From Mesostigma viride (taxonomy: Eukaryota > Streptophyta > Mesostigmatophyceae > Mesostigmatales > Mesostigmataceae): a stretch of 64,000 bases of DNA. The stretch spans positions 283,837-347,836 of the forward strand of contig RPFO01000384.1 of the NCBI GenBank assembly GCA_009746045.1. The letters are read 5' to 3'. Each line of letters opens with the position of its first letter. Positions within the stretch are counted from its first letter, which is position 1. Of this stretch, positions 51,826-62,264 are shown piece by piece. Under the pieces are notes generated by a model. It saw nothing but the letters and a program-made list of their open reading frames with translations. It was not told where the DNA came from and did not search any database. The position numbers were made by a program, and so were the translations under genes.

Positions 51826-52070
51826 GAGAGTCCAGCTTGCATAGTACCAGCATTACTGGTCGTTGGGGGTTCATGGTCCCGCGTCGCCGCAGGCGTAACA
51901 ATGTATGTGCACAAGCCGCTACGCAACACAGCAGCAATGCACGCAGCAGAATTGTTGTCTACACAACTACCCAGCTCATTACATGCAGCTAGATCAGTGG
52001 TAAACACATCATCGTCCCAACATGGGCTATCTAGTTTGCTGCAGAGGGAGCAGGGACAGGCACATGAGTG

Positions 52071-53156
52071 TTAGCAGGTGTGGCCTGGGTGTTCCCCTGC
52101 CTCTGCCATTTGTTCCACTTGGCCTTCTTGCATGGGCCGCATGTTGCCAGCCGGCCTGGGCGGGCGCTTCTTGCCCTGCGGACCGCGTGTGTGCTTGCAG
52201 TCCTTGGCGAAGTGCCCTGGCTGGTGGCAGGCGCCACACAGCCGCACATTCGGACCAGCCTTCGTGTTGGCTGGGCAATCCGACCACACATGCCCGGTGC
52301 CCTGGCATCGGCCACACTTCTCTTCACCTGCACCATGAATTCTTGCAATGGGCGCTGCAGCAGAGGAAAGAGGGTCAGAAATGCCCGCTGCCACCAATGC
52401 CTTGGCGGCAGCCGGCACAGCAACAGAATTGCGAATAATCTGGAAAGCCTCTGCCCTATTTGCTAGCTTGTCGACAGTCAGTGTTCCCGACATGCCCTGG
52501 AGGGCGGACTCAGACAGGCTATCAGGCATGATGCCCTTTGCCAGAAACATTACCACCGAGAAGGCGTCACCTGGCGAGCATGACGACAACGCCAGTTTCT
52601 GCTCGTAGTCGAGCGTTGCCTGGCTGATGTCTACCTTCCGATTCAGATCAAACTTTAGAATACTTACTGCATCTGCGACGAGGCGCATTAGCCCCGTCTT
52701 CAGGAGATTCTTCTCAAGACTAGCCATGAATTCTTCCCAGCTCCGGTCCTCCTTGTAGGCTATCTCGATCAGGTCGGATACGACCTTGTAACCCTCGGTG
52801 GCCAGCCGATTGCGCCTCAGCAATTCGATAGGCTTGGCTACCATGTCTTGGACATCACTGTGCCACTTGCGCAGGTTCAAAATAAACTGTTCTTTCACCT
52901 TCTCTGATGGCTCAGGAGCCGCTGGAATCGGAGCAGGAATTCGCTCCTCGATGATCTTTTGCTCCTTCATCCAGAGGATTCGGGCAGCACGGTCCAGGCT
53001 TGCATTTCGCAGCCCAGCCTCGTTGGTGATTCTCGCCTGTGATCCACTTGGCAGCCTGTGATCCACTCGCCTGTGATCCACTGCACGGGCAGCTGCAGGT
53101 GCAGTTTCCTCCGCCGCAGTGTCCACCACTGCGGGGCAGCCTATCCTGCTTGGCAA
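52071..53156 (-). CDS. Copia-B gag with two zinc knuckles
   Basis: A 361-residue frame: helical capsid-like part, then two CCHC knuckles, CGRCQGTGHVWSDC and CGACHQPGHFAKDC, and a basic Arg/Lys/Pro tail. Standard copia gag layout. Part of a broken element. Confidence 0.7.
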   Translation of the reverse strand: MPSRIGCPAVVDTAAEETAPAAARAVDHRRVDHRLPSGSQARITNEAGLRNASLDRAARILWMKEQKIIEERIPAPIPAAPEPSEKVKEQFILNLRKWHSDVQDMVAKPIELLRRNRLATEGYKVVSDLIEIAYKEDRSWEEFMASLEKNLLKTGLMRLVADAVSILKFDLNRKVDISQATLDYEQKLALSSCSPGDAFSVVMFLAKGIMPDSLSESALQGMSGTLTVDKLANRAEAFQIIRNSVAVPAAAKALVAAGISDPLSSAAAPIARIHGAGEEKCGRCQGTGHVWSDCPANTKAGPNVRLCGACHQPGHFAKDCKHTRGPQGKKRPPRPAGNMRPMQEGQVEQMAEAGEHPGHTC

Positions 53157-53328
53157 ATTCTTCGTTCAGATTCCTCTGAATCTCGCTCGCGGTGGGCTTG
53201 CGGAGTGTGCCCACGCCCTTCGAGCCCAGGGCTCCGAGATTCGGCAGCTTGATTTTGTGTTTGATTTTGGACGACGGCGTTGTCAGGCCCGTCCGGAACA
53301 TTTTTGAAAATGTTCTTTCTTGAGTACA

Positions 53329-53479
53329 AGTTGCAATAATGTGTTTTGGATACCAACGCTCTTCGTCGAGAGGCAAGTGCTTTGGTGCTACGCAGAGAAA
53401 CACGTAGGCGGCTACCTCGTCCGCCGTCACGTTGCATTTATTTCTCATTAACTTATCATCGTGCATTGGACTTGCTTAA
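53329..53479 (-). repeat. Copia-B 5' LTR, left piece
   Basis: First 147 bp of the LTR in plus-strand order plus TTAA, followed by the TTAA-type insertion. The other piece is 60,032-60,160. Confidence 0.8.
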
Positions 53480-54154
53480 GGGGAGGTGGCACCCCAAAAA
53501 CCTTAAAACTTGACCCATGCTAATATCACTTGAATTTCAGTTGCACCATGCTAAATTATGATTGGGGGCACTAAATAACATCTCTAGTGAGTTGTCCATG
53601 CACTTGTTGGGGGTACTACCCCCACATATACGCCAATATAGCGCTATAAATAGAAAAAGACGCTAATTAGGGCTATGTATGCCCCAGCCCATGCACTCAT
53701 TTGTTGGCAAAAAAAAATGTAGCGTCTATAGTTCCCTGAGTTTGTAGCTTGCTGAGCTATTTACATCATGAAAATGGCAAAACCTTGAACAGTTATTAAT
53801 TTCCCCGCAAAAGTACCCTTTTTTTACCGGACATTGGGAATAAACATGTCATAAACACTTCAGATTAGGCAACAAAATGTAGCGAAAATCCGGCTAACAG
53901 GGGGACAGCAGTGGTCCAAGTCCCAGGTCATTCCGACAAGTCTAGCTCAAGTTATTGCGTTTGGCGTGCTAAAACCTGAACATACGCTAAATGAGGTTTT
54001 TCTGTGTATAAGGCCACCTAGGCATCATGTTTTCCATCCAAGAAGCCAAAAAACATGCCCAACTCGATCACACAACATAAGAAAAGGCTAGGCACCTCAT
54101 CTGCCCTCCCCTGCCCTCAGCATGGCCAGCCTTGCCAGCGTGCGCATAGCAATA

Positions 54155-54260
54155 TCTTCATCATCCTGAACGACTCGAAAACGCGGAAAAGATAACGGCA
54201 GGCTCGAGCTACCATGGTCCGGATTCTCCCGATTTCTGGCCTGCGCTGGTTGTCTCTTTG
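54155..54260 (+). repeat. PLE2 5' terminal direct repeat
   Basis: Matches 58,707-58,812; also present in PLE1 at 61,015-61,120 in minus orientation. Confidence 0.8.
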
Positions 54261-55199
54261 ATATTAGATTGGTTGAATATAGTTCGTTTTTGGCTAGGAG
54301 GCGTGGCCTTTGCATGACGGGCAAGAGGATTTCAGCCGTGGGCAACCAAGCACACATGTCGTCGGGCTAGTCCGACGAGTGCGCACGTGAACCGGCACTC
54401 CCGGTCACACACGACACCATAGAGATAGTCAGCTGCACCGCCTCATGTCGGCGAAACCCATAGTTCCATCGGAATCGTTTCAGCGGCCGGCATTTCCTCT
54501 CCGCGTTTCCTCAACCTCGTTTTCAGGATCATACTCATCGTTCCTGCATTTTCCTCTTCCACGCAGGTTGTGGCTTTTTTGAAAGCCACGAATGTACCCG
54601 GGGATGGGACGCTTCGGCTGCCTCAATGCCTACACATTCAATACGATGTCCCCCTCTCACCTTCCTCCATCATTCCGCTCACATTGCACTACGTGTCTGT
54701 GTTTTGTTCTTTTTCTTGTTCTCGTTTGTTTTGCTGTTCTTGTCCTTTTTCTTTTACTTTTACTGAGGGAGCTAGGCTGGGCTGCGCGCTGTGTGTGCTA
54801 CTCTCGTGTTTTTCTGTGGGCACTTGAGAGACTAACCAAGGATCGGGCCCCCCACACGGCAATATCAGCCTTTGCTTTTGTTTACCCTCCCATATCTCTT
54901 TACAAACGCCAAAAAAACACAAAGGCAGGAGCACGGTGACTCATCTGGAACATGAAGAAGGGAAATCTTTTCGTTACAGGAAAGAGGTGTCAAGTATGAC
55001 AATTGGAAGGCCCCCCCACTGGGAATCCACATGTTCCGAGTCCATTCAGCTGTGTTGTTAGCCACATCCTGCCCCGGGGAGATGCATCATGGACCACCGC
55101 TATCGCGTAACGGGTGTTACGCAGTGAATATTGACTTACCTCAATATGCTCCGCTCTGGTTCTGTTTGATGTCTTAGCTCTCAGTGCATCTGAATCATC

Positions 55200-58100
55200 A
55201 TGAAACACCTTATGACTTTCTGGCATGCTCTTACCCTCCACAGAATACGGCAATCCAGTGGCATTGATTACCGGAAGTACACTGCTATTTCTCGGCAGTT
55301 CCCCTATCGTATCTCCTCACAGGCATGGCGGAAGCGTTGTCGCATCAACACGCGCCATAACCATCACTGCAAGGATGACCATACTCTACGTCGCCTCCGG
55401 CGCTTACAGCGCACGCATTTGTCGCTTACCAACTCCACTCGCCCACACCCCGTAAGCACCCATCGCGTCATTTATGCCATTTACAACCGCAGGTACCCTC
55501 AGCGTATCTACGTTGGCCAGACGCAACGGGATGCCTGGACGCGTTTTCAGGAACATGTCCGAGCGGCACGCCGCCTTCATATTGGCCGCCCTGCCGCCAA
55601 CGACGACACCCCCCTACATGGCGCCATGGCCCAATACGGGTGGTGGGATTGGCGAGTCGTCCCCTTGGAACATGTCCCCGGCACCTTTACCGGCGCCGCT
55701 TTTCGCAAAGCCGCAGGGCATCGGGAAACGTTTTGGAAACGAATGTTACATGCATTTCTGCCCCACGGTTTTTGCATTGAAGGCAAGAGTTTCAAAGCTC
55801 GGTCTCGCCGCCGCCCGCCTCCCCTCCGTCCCCGCCCTCTTATGTTCATCCGTGCCTGGCGTCTGAAGCACAATCTCCACCCATATCGCCCCTATCCCCC
55901 CAGCGTCACCCCGGCCCCTCCACCTTCCACACATGTGTCCACCGATCCTTCCCTTTACTCCACCAGTCTCCGCTGCTTACGTCACATGTCTCGGCTTATG
56001 CAACGCGGCAACTTTCATGCATCCTATCTCGAAGCCTGCAGCTTGAAGAAGCTTACCAGCTTACACATTGCCGTCGGGTCGTGCTCCCCAGCTGATCTGC
56101 AAGTCCCCCGCTCCCATGCCACTAGTCTGCGAGGCCTTCTCTCACGTATCATTCGGCACCGTGTCAATGGGAATGCAGATGCACTGCGTCCGCGCCGTTT
56201 GCTGATCTCACCTTTCATTCATGCTGCGATGGATGAGCTGTGTTTGCCACACATTCTGCATTTGCCGCAAGTGCAGGCTGCGATGCCGCTCGTGGTGCGC
56301 AACACTTTCGGCACTCCCATTGCTGCCTGGCATTACTCTCCCACCTTGGGACAAATGGTTTTCAGCAACGGGAAGGTCAGCCGCGATACAACGCCCACCG
56401 AGCTGGCCACCATCTTGGCAGGGCCCTGCCCCTGCCAACAACAACGGTATTTCAAGTACCTTGATCCCACCTCACAGCACGTCATGACCGCTGACCTCAG
56501 CATCCTGCCGAGCCACACGCTTGTAGACCTTTTTGCCAAAGGCACCAAGTTTCGGCCGTGGGTCCAGCGCACGTGTGCCAAAGAGGTGAATGCACTGCTC
56601 TCCACATCACTGCGCAAATTTTGCAATGCCATGAGCACGGACCTACAGCTTGCTCCCCTTGCCATGGAACCGTGGTTTCGCGCCGTCATTCACGAATGCA
56701 ATGCACGTCTCACCAGGCTTGATTACCGTCTCCAGCAGGTCCACCGCACCACCTGGCTCAACACCACAGATAAAGCACTTCTTGACCACTTCAAGCAGGA
56801 CTTTATCATCACGTGTGTTGACAAGAGTGCCAACAACTTTGCTTTCATATGCAAGAAGCACTACCTTGCTACTTTGCAACACGAGTTGGCGTCCAGCCCT
56901 ACCTATGTTCAGCGTGCACAGTCCACCGCCAGTATCACCGCTGCTCATCGGGCTTTTCTGCACAGCCAAAACATTTTTGCTCGGGCATTCCTTAAGCGGC
57001 AGCGACGCGCCACCACCACTACGTTCCCATATCTGTATCTCACTCTTAAGCTGCACAAAACTCCTGTTGCTTTGCGCACCATTGCTGCGTCGCATTCAGC
57101 CCCACTGATGCCTCTCTCGAAACTCATCTGCCATGCTTTGAATGCTCTTCTCCCCGAAGCCAATGCATTATGGGTGGAGGTGCTGTCGAATGCCGGGTAT
57201 GAATGCGCTGGTAGTTGGATCGTCATAGACTCAGCCCAAGTACGCCTACGCCTTGCCGCCCTTAGCCGTTCTAAGACAGCAGCAGAGAAACGTATACCTA
57301 TGCCCATAGCCACCTATGATTTCACCACTCTATATACCACACTAGATTTGCACGATTTGAAAGCTCGTTTAGATAGCCTCCTTACTCGTCTGTATGCACG
57401 TAGGCCTCACGGGCGCAACCACCTGCACGTGCGTGTTTCTCAGACCAAGCCCACGGCAACGTGGCTCTCAGGGATCGCGGCAGGTGCTATCGTGCGGGAT
57501 GGTTATAATTATATTATCACGAAGGCTGACCTTGTCCATTGGATCTCTTATCTTGTTGATAACACCTTCATCTGTTTTGCGGGCAATGTATACCAACAAG
57601 CTATCGGCATCCCTATGGGCACTAACTGTGCCGGGCTCCTTGCAAACCTCTATCTATACACTTATGAGCTTGCATTCATGGAGAATCTCATTGCCTCAAA
57701 CGATGATGTTCTCATCAGGCGTTTTATCCATACATGTCGATACATTGATGATGTCATCGCTTTCGACAACCCTGATTTCGCAACCCATTTGTATATCACC
57801 GCTGGTCTGCCTGGCATCTACCCGCAAGCGTCCCTCACATTAAAGCTCACGTCGGAGGATACTCATTGCAATTACCTCGATCTTAACATTACCCATAACA
57901 AGAAGGGCTGGCGTACGGCTATCTATGATAAGCGCAAGGATCCTAAATACCAGCAAATTCCTTTTATTCGTTACCCCGATATTCACAGTCTCCTTTCCCA
58001 CACAGCAAAATATGGTGTTGTTCTTTCTCAGTTACATCGTTTTTCCCGTCTTTGTTCTTATCGTGTTGATTTCATCACGACTCTTGTTGAACTCTTGCAG

Positions 58101-58256
58101 CGTTTATTGGTCAAAGACTATGACCGAGCCATTATGCTCCGTCAAGTCCGATGTTTTTTGCAACGTCACCCACATCTGTTCGGTGCTGCCCCTTGGCACA
58201 AGCTCTACAAACAGGTCGTGGACCGGCTGGATCGCATAGTATCTCCGCACATCTGA
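55200..58256 (+). CDS. Penelope-type protein: GIY-YIG endonuclease plus RT
   Basis: 1,018 residues from the first ATG of the frame. Residues 46-61 hold a Cys/His cluster (CRINTRHNHHCKDDH) and residues 90-119 a GIY-YIG endonuclease core: VIYAIYN, IYVGQT and RFQEH. The C-terminal half is a reverse transcriptase: PYLYLTLKLHKTPVALR near 600, catalytic TYDFTTLYTTLD near 705, GIPMGTNCAGLLANLYLY near 802 and CRYIDDVIAF near 847, then NYLDLNITH. The endonuclease is N-terminal, not C-terminal as in classical Penelope; this is the permuted layout reported for Naiad/Chlamys-type elements. It makes target-primed copies of its own RNA. The whole frame is open and all key residues seem present. The true start could lie a little downstream. 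Confidence 0.85.
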   Translation: MKHLMTFWHALTLHRIRQSSGIDYRKYTAISRQFPYRISSQAWRKRCRINTRHNHHCKDDHTLRRLRRLQRTHLSLTNSTRPHPVSTHRVIYAIYNRRYPQRIYVGQTQRDAWTRFQEHVRAARRLHIGRPAANDDTPLHGAMAQYGWWDWRVVPLEHVPGTFTGAAFRKAAGHRETFWKRMLHAFLPHGFCIEGKSFKARSRRRPPPLRPRPLMFIRAWRLKHNLHPYRPYPPSVTPAPPPSTHVSTDPSLYSTSLRCLRHMSRLMQRGNFHASYLEACSLKKLTSLHIAVGSCSPADLQVPRSHATSLRGLLSRIIRHRVNGNADALRPRRLLISPFIHAAMDELCLPHILHLPQVQAAMPLVVRNTFGTPIAAWHYSPTLGQMVFSNGKVSRDTTPTELATILAGPCPCQQQRYFKYLDPTSQHVMTADLSILPSHTLVDLFAKGTKFRPWVQRTCAKEVNALLSTSLRKFCNAMSTDLQLAPLAMEPWFRAVIHECNARLTRLDYRLQQVHRTTWLNTTDKALLDHFKQDFIITCVDKSANNFAFICKKHYLATLQHELASSPTYVQRAQSTASITAAHRAFLHSQNIFARAFLKRQRRATTTTFPYLYLTLKLHKTPVALRTIAASHSAPLMPLSKLICHALNALLPEANALWVEVLSNAGYECAGSWIVIDSAQVRLRLAALSRSKTAAEKRIPMPIATYDFTTLYTTLDLHDLKARLDSLLTRLYARRPHGRNHLHVRVSQTKPTATWLSGIAAGAIVRDGYNYIITKADLVHWISYLVDNTFICFAGNVYQQAIGIPMGTNCAGLLANLYLYTYELAFMENLIASNDDVLIRRFIHTCRYIDDVIAFDNPDFATHLYITAGLPGIYPQASLTLKLTSEDTHCNYLDLNITHNKKGWRTAIYDKRKDPKYQQIPFIRYPDIHSLLSHTAKYGVVLSQLHRFSRLCSYRVDFITTLVELLQRLLVKDYDRAIMLRQVRCFLQRHPHLFGAAPWHKLYKQVVDRLDRIVSPHI

Positions 58257-58706
58257 ACCCTGTGATGCCAGATCTCCTTTGCGGCCGTTCCGAGCTTGGC
58301 ACTGGATTCGTTGTCCACATCGTCGCGTCGCTGCCGCAACACGATGTTTTCTGGCATCCGCGGGCTTTTGGTTCCCGCCGCACATTTGAAAGTGCTGTCC
58401 TCCGGCTTTTTGCCTTTGCACCGTGTGCAGTTCTTGGACGTTTGGAATCATGGCATGGCTAACGTGATGACTGACTAGCTAGACCTTTTCAGTGGTTTTC
58501 CATTTGCGGGTATTTCCTCGTAAATGGTGGGAGAGCGATCGCAGCAATGGTGCTCACCACTAGACACTCCCGGCCAGTTAGGCTAGAAACACACGCCCTG
58601 ATCAAGCATGCTGTTTCCGGCCCCACCGTCTAGGTCATCTAGTCGCTCCACACGTAAGCCAGCCATAATTTCAATGCACAAGGATACACATTTCCATCAC
58701 CATTCA

Positions 58707-58812
58707 TCTTCATCATCCTGAACGACTCGAAAACGCGGAAAAGATAACGGCAGGCTCGAGCTACCATGGTCCGGATTCTCCCGATTTCTGGCCTGCGCTG
58801 GTTGTCTCTTTG
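58707..58812 (+). repeat. PLE2 3' terminal direct repeat
   Basis: Copy of 54,155-54,260. Between the gene end and this repeat (58,257-58,706) no other gene is seen. Confidence 0.8.
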
Positions 58813-58819
58813 ATAGCAA

Positions 58820-60031
58820 CACCATCGCTAGGCATACACGCACCAAGAGAGCATACACTAAGCTCAGCCCAAGGTTACCATGTAAATTTATGCCAAGAAC
58901 TCAGCAAGTATACGTGTAAAAACCTTAGAAAGACTGCCCAAGCAATAGAGGCAACTGCAGCCTGCAAACTTGGCAGCAAATCATACATGTTGTATGCCAA
59001 GCATTCACATCCTATCCAGCTTGCCTTGCTGCACACATAGCAGGGAAGTCTTAATGGTTATAGCTCAAGGAAAGCAATGGAAACACCTATCTAATGCAAT
59101 GCCACTCATGCAGTATGGCCAGCAAAAGAACCACTCTCACCTTCCTTTCCAATAGGGCAATTTGCTAAGAAGCTGATGCCAGCTTGTTAGCCTCTAGGCA
59201 CATGCCGGATGTCGTTCTAAAACAGGCGTGTCAGATCCGGCACATAACAAAGCGTCTGAGCAAGGTCACGTCCAAAGGATTATGGAAAACAAATGTCAAC
59301 ACATTACCAACAACTTGACCTCGGCGCATTTAGCATGCCAGCCACAAACTACACGAAATTGTACGAAATAGCTAGGAATCTGACGATGCAACCGAAAGAA
59401 ATGGAGCGCTTCCTGCAGGGAAACTGCCCGAAAAAAAGGCGAAAGGCCGACGTTAATGCACCTGCCTGCGTGGAAATGTTTCATGCATAAACTGGCACGC
59501 AAGCTCGAACAATAAAAGACATCATCCATTGATCAGGCGAACAAGGAAGGTGCGCCTTCCGTGAATACGTCGAAGGCGACATGCGCAGGCCTGCGTAGGT
59601 TCTTACCTTGAATGCCGGAAATGTAAAAGAAACCGGGAAGCTTCGGCACAAACTCGACAACACCATTAAGTTAGCTTCATAATCGCTCTTTAGAGCCTAC
59701 GTTGCCTCACAATAGCTGCCGTAAACCTGCATTAAATTTCATGATCCGCAAGAGAAATTATATCCTGGACCCCCGCGCCCGTAGCCGTTCGAGAAATTAG
59801 CGATATTGCAAACCGTAAACTTTCCGCCACGCAATGAGGTCATCAACTAATCTTCTGCGAAATTCAAGCATTTTTTCTAGCTGTTTACGTGCCATATCGA
59901 TTAATATTGCATAAAGGCATGCCGCCATGGCCACTTCCGCGAGGGTTGAGCGGTCCGGGCACACATTATACACCGTACGGACGGTACCGCGAATTTTTTG
60001 GCGCGGAAAATATTCGGCGCGCCACGTCCCC
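58820..60031. other. Right part of TTAA element, no gene
   Basis: Non-coding; ends in a GC-rich inverted terminus. No supported open frame or repeat beyond the terminal repeat. Confidence 0.5.
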
Positions 60032-60160
60032 TTAACATAGTCCGAGATTCCTCGGCGCGACGCTAGATGCCGTTCACAAGATTCCGACGCAGCAAAGATG
60101 CTGACGGCGCGGAGTCCACACTAGGATTTATGGTACTGAGTAGAACTACACAGTACAACT
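60032..60160 (-). repeat. Copia-B 5' LTR, right piece
   Basis: Matches 37,687-37,815 and ends AACT before the AGTGC target duplication. Confidence 0.8.
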
Positions 60161-60231
60161 AGTGCCGGTTCACGTGCGCACTCGTCGGACTAGCCCGACG
60201 ACATGTGTGCTTGGTTGCCCACGGCTGAAAT

Positions 60232-60943
60232 TTTTTTCGGGGAAATGGGTATATTTTATTAGCCAATTATGGACCAAAGAGGTGAGAGGGGAAATGAGTA
60301 TCAGCGAATCCTAATGAAGGTGGCAAATCCTCTTGCCCGCGGCGGCGTAGTCCGGCGCTTTATCAGGCGGAGCCAATTTTCGGAAGAACCGTCAGGTTCG
60401 CCAGAATTGGCGAAGCTTATAAGGCCGTACACGTGAGAAAACATAGGAATAGGGGATGAAAATCCGTCAATCCATCCATACATACATCCATCCATACATA
60501 CATCCACCGAATTTGTCCCGAATTTGCAAGCATAAGGGTGAGGTTCTTCCGAAAATTGGCTCCGCCGTAGAGTTTCAACGGGCAAGTTGCAAACACGCAC
60601 GTTACTTGATATACCTATGGAATGCGGCTATGCGCCGCTACTGGCTGTTAGCTCAGGAACAACACAGGGTGTGGGACCCAGGGCCCAATAACGACAAGCC
60701 CAGCCCGCTCCAGCTTTTTCATGATCTACTGGGCCGTAATCAGGTATTCACCAGTATGCCTCATGGCGACATTACTCAGGTCCAATGGCTTCCCTGGTCT
60801 AATAACGCGCCTTATTAGCCTTTCACCTGTCACCGCCACACGTGTGTGTGCCCACCTTAATTAGGATTCGCTGATACTCATTTCCCCTCTCACCTCTTTG
60901 GTCCATAATTGGCTAATAAAATATACCCATTTCCCCGAAAAAA
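60232..60943. mobile_element. 712-bp MITE with 85-bp inverted ends
   Basis: Inverted terminal repeats of about 85 bp beginning TTTTTTCGGGGAAATGGG. Target duplication AAAT (60,228-60,231; 60,944-60,947), supported by the uninterrupted PLE2 sequence near 54,327. Non-coding. Confidence 0.75.
60366..60566. mobile_element. 201-bp inverted-repeat element inside the MITE
   Basis: 25-bp perfect inverted ends GGCGGAGCCAATTTTCGGAA plus GAACC. The inside contains CATACATCCATC simple repeats. No clear target duplication. Confidence 0.6.
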
Positions 60944-61014
60944 AAATCCTCTTGCCCGTCATGCAAAGGCCACGCCTCCTAGCCGAAAACGAACTATATT
61001 CAACCAATCTAATA

Positions 61015-61439
61015 TCAAGGAGACAACCAGCGCAGGCCAGAAATCGGGAGAATCCGGACCATGGTAGCTCGAGCCTGCCGTTATCTTGTCCGCGTGTTCG
61101 AGTCGTTCAGGATGATGAAGATGAATGGTGAAGGAAATGTGTATCCGTGTGCATTGAAATTATGGCTGGCTTACGTGTAGAGCGACTACCTGACCTAGAC
61201 GGTGGGGCCGGAAACAGCATGCTTGATCAGGGCGTAGTGTTTCGAGCCAAACTGGCCGGGAGTGTACGTCTAGTGGTGAGCACCATTGCATGCTGCGATC
61301 GCTCTCCCACCATTTACGAGGAAATACCCGCAAATGGAAAACCACTGAAAAGGTCTAGCTAGTCAGTCATCACGTTAGCCATGCCATGATTCCAAACGCC
61401 CAAGAACTGCGCACACGGTGCAAAGGCAAAAAGCGGAGA
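61015..61439 (-). repeat. PLE1 long 5' terminal repeat
   Basis: Matches the last 425 bp of PLE2 (about 58,395-58,812) in minus orientation, longer than PLE2's own 106-bp repeat. Head-to-tail partial copies of this type are usual for Penelope-like elements. Confidence 0.75.
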
Positions 61440-62264
61440 AGGCGGGGCATATGGCTTTTTCTGGGCTACTTCCTGCAAGAGTGGAATGTAAGCAACACTT
61501 GCTCTAGTTTGACATCCGGCGGACTGCCGGCTGCGACAGCCCTACACCTGATCCACGACTGAATGTCGTGGACGATGGTCGGCTGGACTAATCAGAACTC
61601 GTGTCCCTGTAACGGAATACTCATTCATACAAATATCACAGCGTTCTGCATCCGGATATTGACATGTAGCTTTTTAATATCGACCAGAACCAGAATCCAT
61701 GTTCAATCCTAGTCCGCGGGCGTTGCCCCCTCGGAAAGTAGACGCGAGTCACTTTATGCCATTGCAATTAACCGAGCCTTGAGAGAGTAAGTTAATAGAA
61801 TACATACACCTATATGCCCGCCGTCGTGCATCGTTGGAAGACGATGCACAACGTGAGCATGCATGATGCATAGATGATCGACCCACAACCGGCACAACAA
61901 TGATACTCACGATCGTGGACTGTTTCGGAATAACAGTGGGTCGAAACCCACTCTCCCGACTAGCCACGAATGATAAAACACTGGAATGTGCTGTAAACCT
62001 GAAAGCCAACGGACTAGCTACGAATGGGCGTACACTGGAAAATGCCCTAGACTAAGGCTCAGCCCACCACGTGGCTCGGCCTAGCTAGCCGGCGCTACAC
62101 CACAGCGCCGGGCCATGACCTACACATAATGTGGTATTAAAAGCAACGTAGGTCAAACCCTTGGAAAAAGGGTGCGTAACTAGTTACACAAATCTGACGA
62201 CAGTATATTGTTACGGCCAATATGTCCACTAACGAACCCTAAATAAATAGGCTTGGGAGTAACA
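61440..62264. other. Non-coding, probably includes an LTR end
   Basis: No supported gene. The last bases AGTAACA just before a polypurine-type run suggest the inner end of a 3' LTR (minus orientation), but the LTR's outer end was not found. Confidence 0.4.

Larger units (their letters stand above)
54153..58812 (+). mobile_element. PLE2: whole-looking Penelope-like element
   Basis: Direct terminal repeats of about 106 bp (54,155-54,260 and 58,707-58,812), a 5' region of 0.9 kb, one long gene and a 3' region. Flanked by ATAGCAA at 54,146-54,152 and 58,813-58,819, a target duplication. Terminal direct repeats (pseudo-LTRs) and a GIY-YIG domain are Penelope features. It looks whole and is the youngest insertion in its branch of the nest. 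Confidence 0.8.
53480..60031. mobile_element. TTAA-type non-autonomous DNA transposon carrying PLE2
   Basis: Flanked by TTAA (53,476-53,479; 60,032-60,035) where the other copia-B LTR has a single TTAA. Short inverted ends, GGGGAGGTGGCAC and GGGGACGTGGCGC. Without PLE2 it is about 1.9 kb with no supported gene. TTAA duplication is the piggyBac hallmark; no transposase is present. Confidence 0.75.
37540..60160 (-). mobile_element. Copia-B: Ty1/copia LTR element with two large insertions
   Basis: LTRs 37,540-37,815 and 53,329-53,475 plus 60,032-60,160 (split by a TTAA element), starting AGTT and ending AACT, with 5-bp duplication AGTGC at 37,535-37,539 and 60,161-60,165. The empty site is seen in PLE2 near 54,388-54,395. 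A gypsy element sits in the RT to RNase H part. Without insertions the element is about 5.9 kb, matching copia-A. Broken (apart from insertions, about two or three breaks). LTRs differ at about four sites, so it is young. Confidence 0.85.
60161..61014 (-). mobile_element. PLE1 5' region, piece right of copia-B
   Basis: Matches 54,261-54,394 of PLE2 inverted, interrupted by the MITE at 60,232-60,943. Confidence 0.75.
23489..61439 (-). mobile_element. PLE1: Penelope-like element split by nested insertions
   Basis: PLE1 runs on the minus strand in pieces: 23,489-25,493 (coding part), 36,918-37,539 and 60,161-60,231 plus 60,944-61,014 (5' region), and 61,015-61,439 (long 5' terminal repeat). The order and orientation are exactly those of PLE2 at 54,153-58,812 read backwards. 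Copia-A, copia-B and a MITE occupy the gaps, each with target duplications matching the uninterrupted PLE2 sequence. It is broken and stops at 23,489 short of the 3' end. Confidence 0.8.

Noticed and set aside
36918-55009. Inverted repeats 36,918-37,539 and 54,388-55,009 as the ends of one giant DNA transposon
   Set aside because: They are the 5' regions of two Penelope-like elements in opposite orientation; target duplications of the copia elements explain the arrangement.
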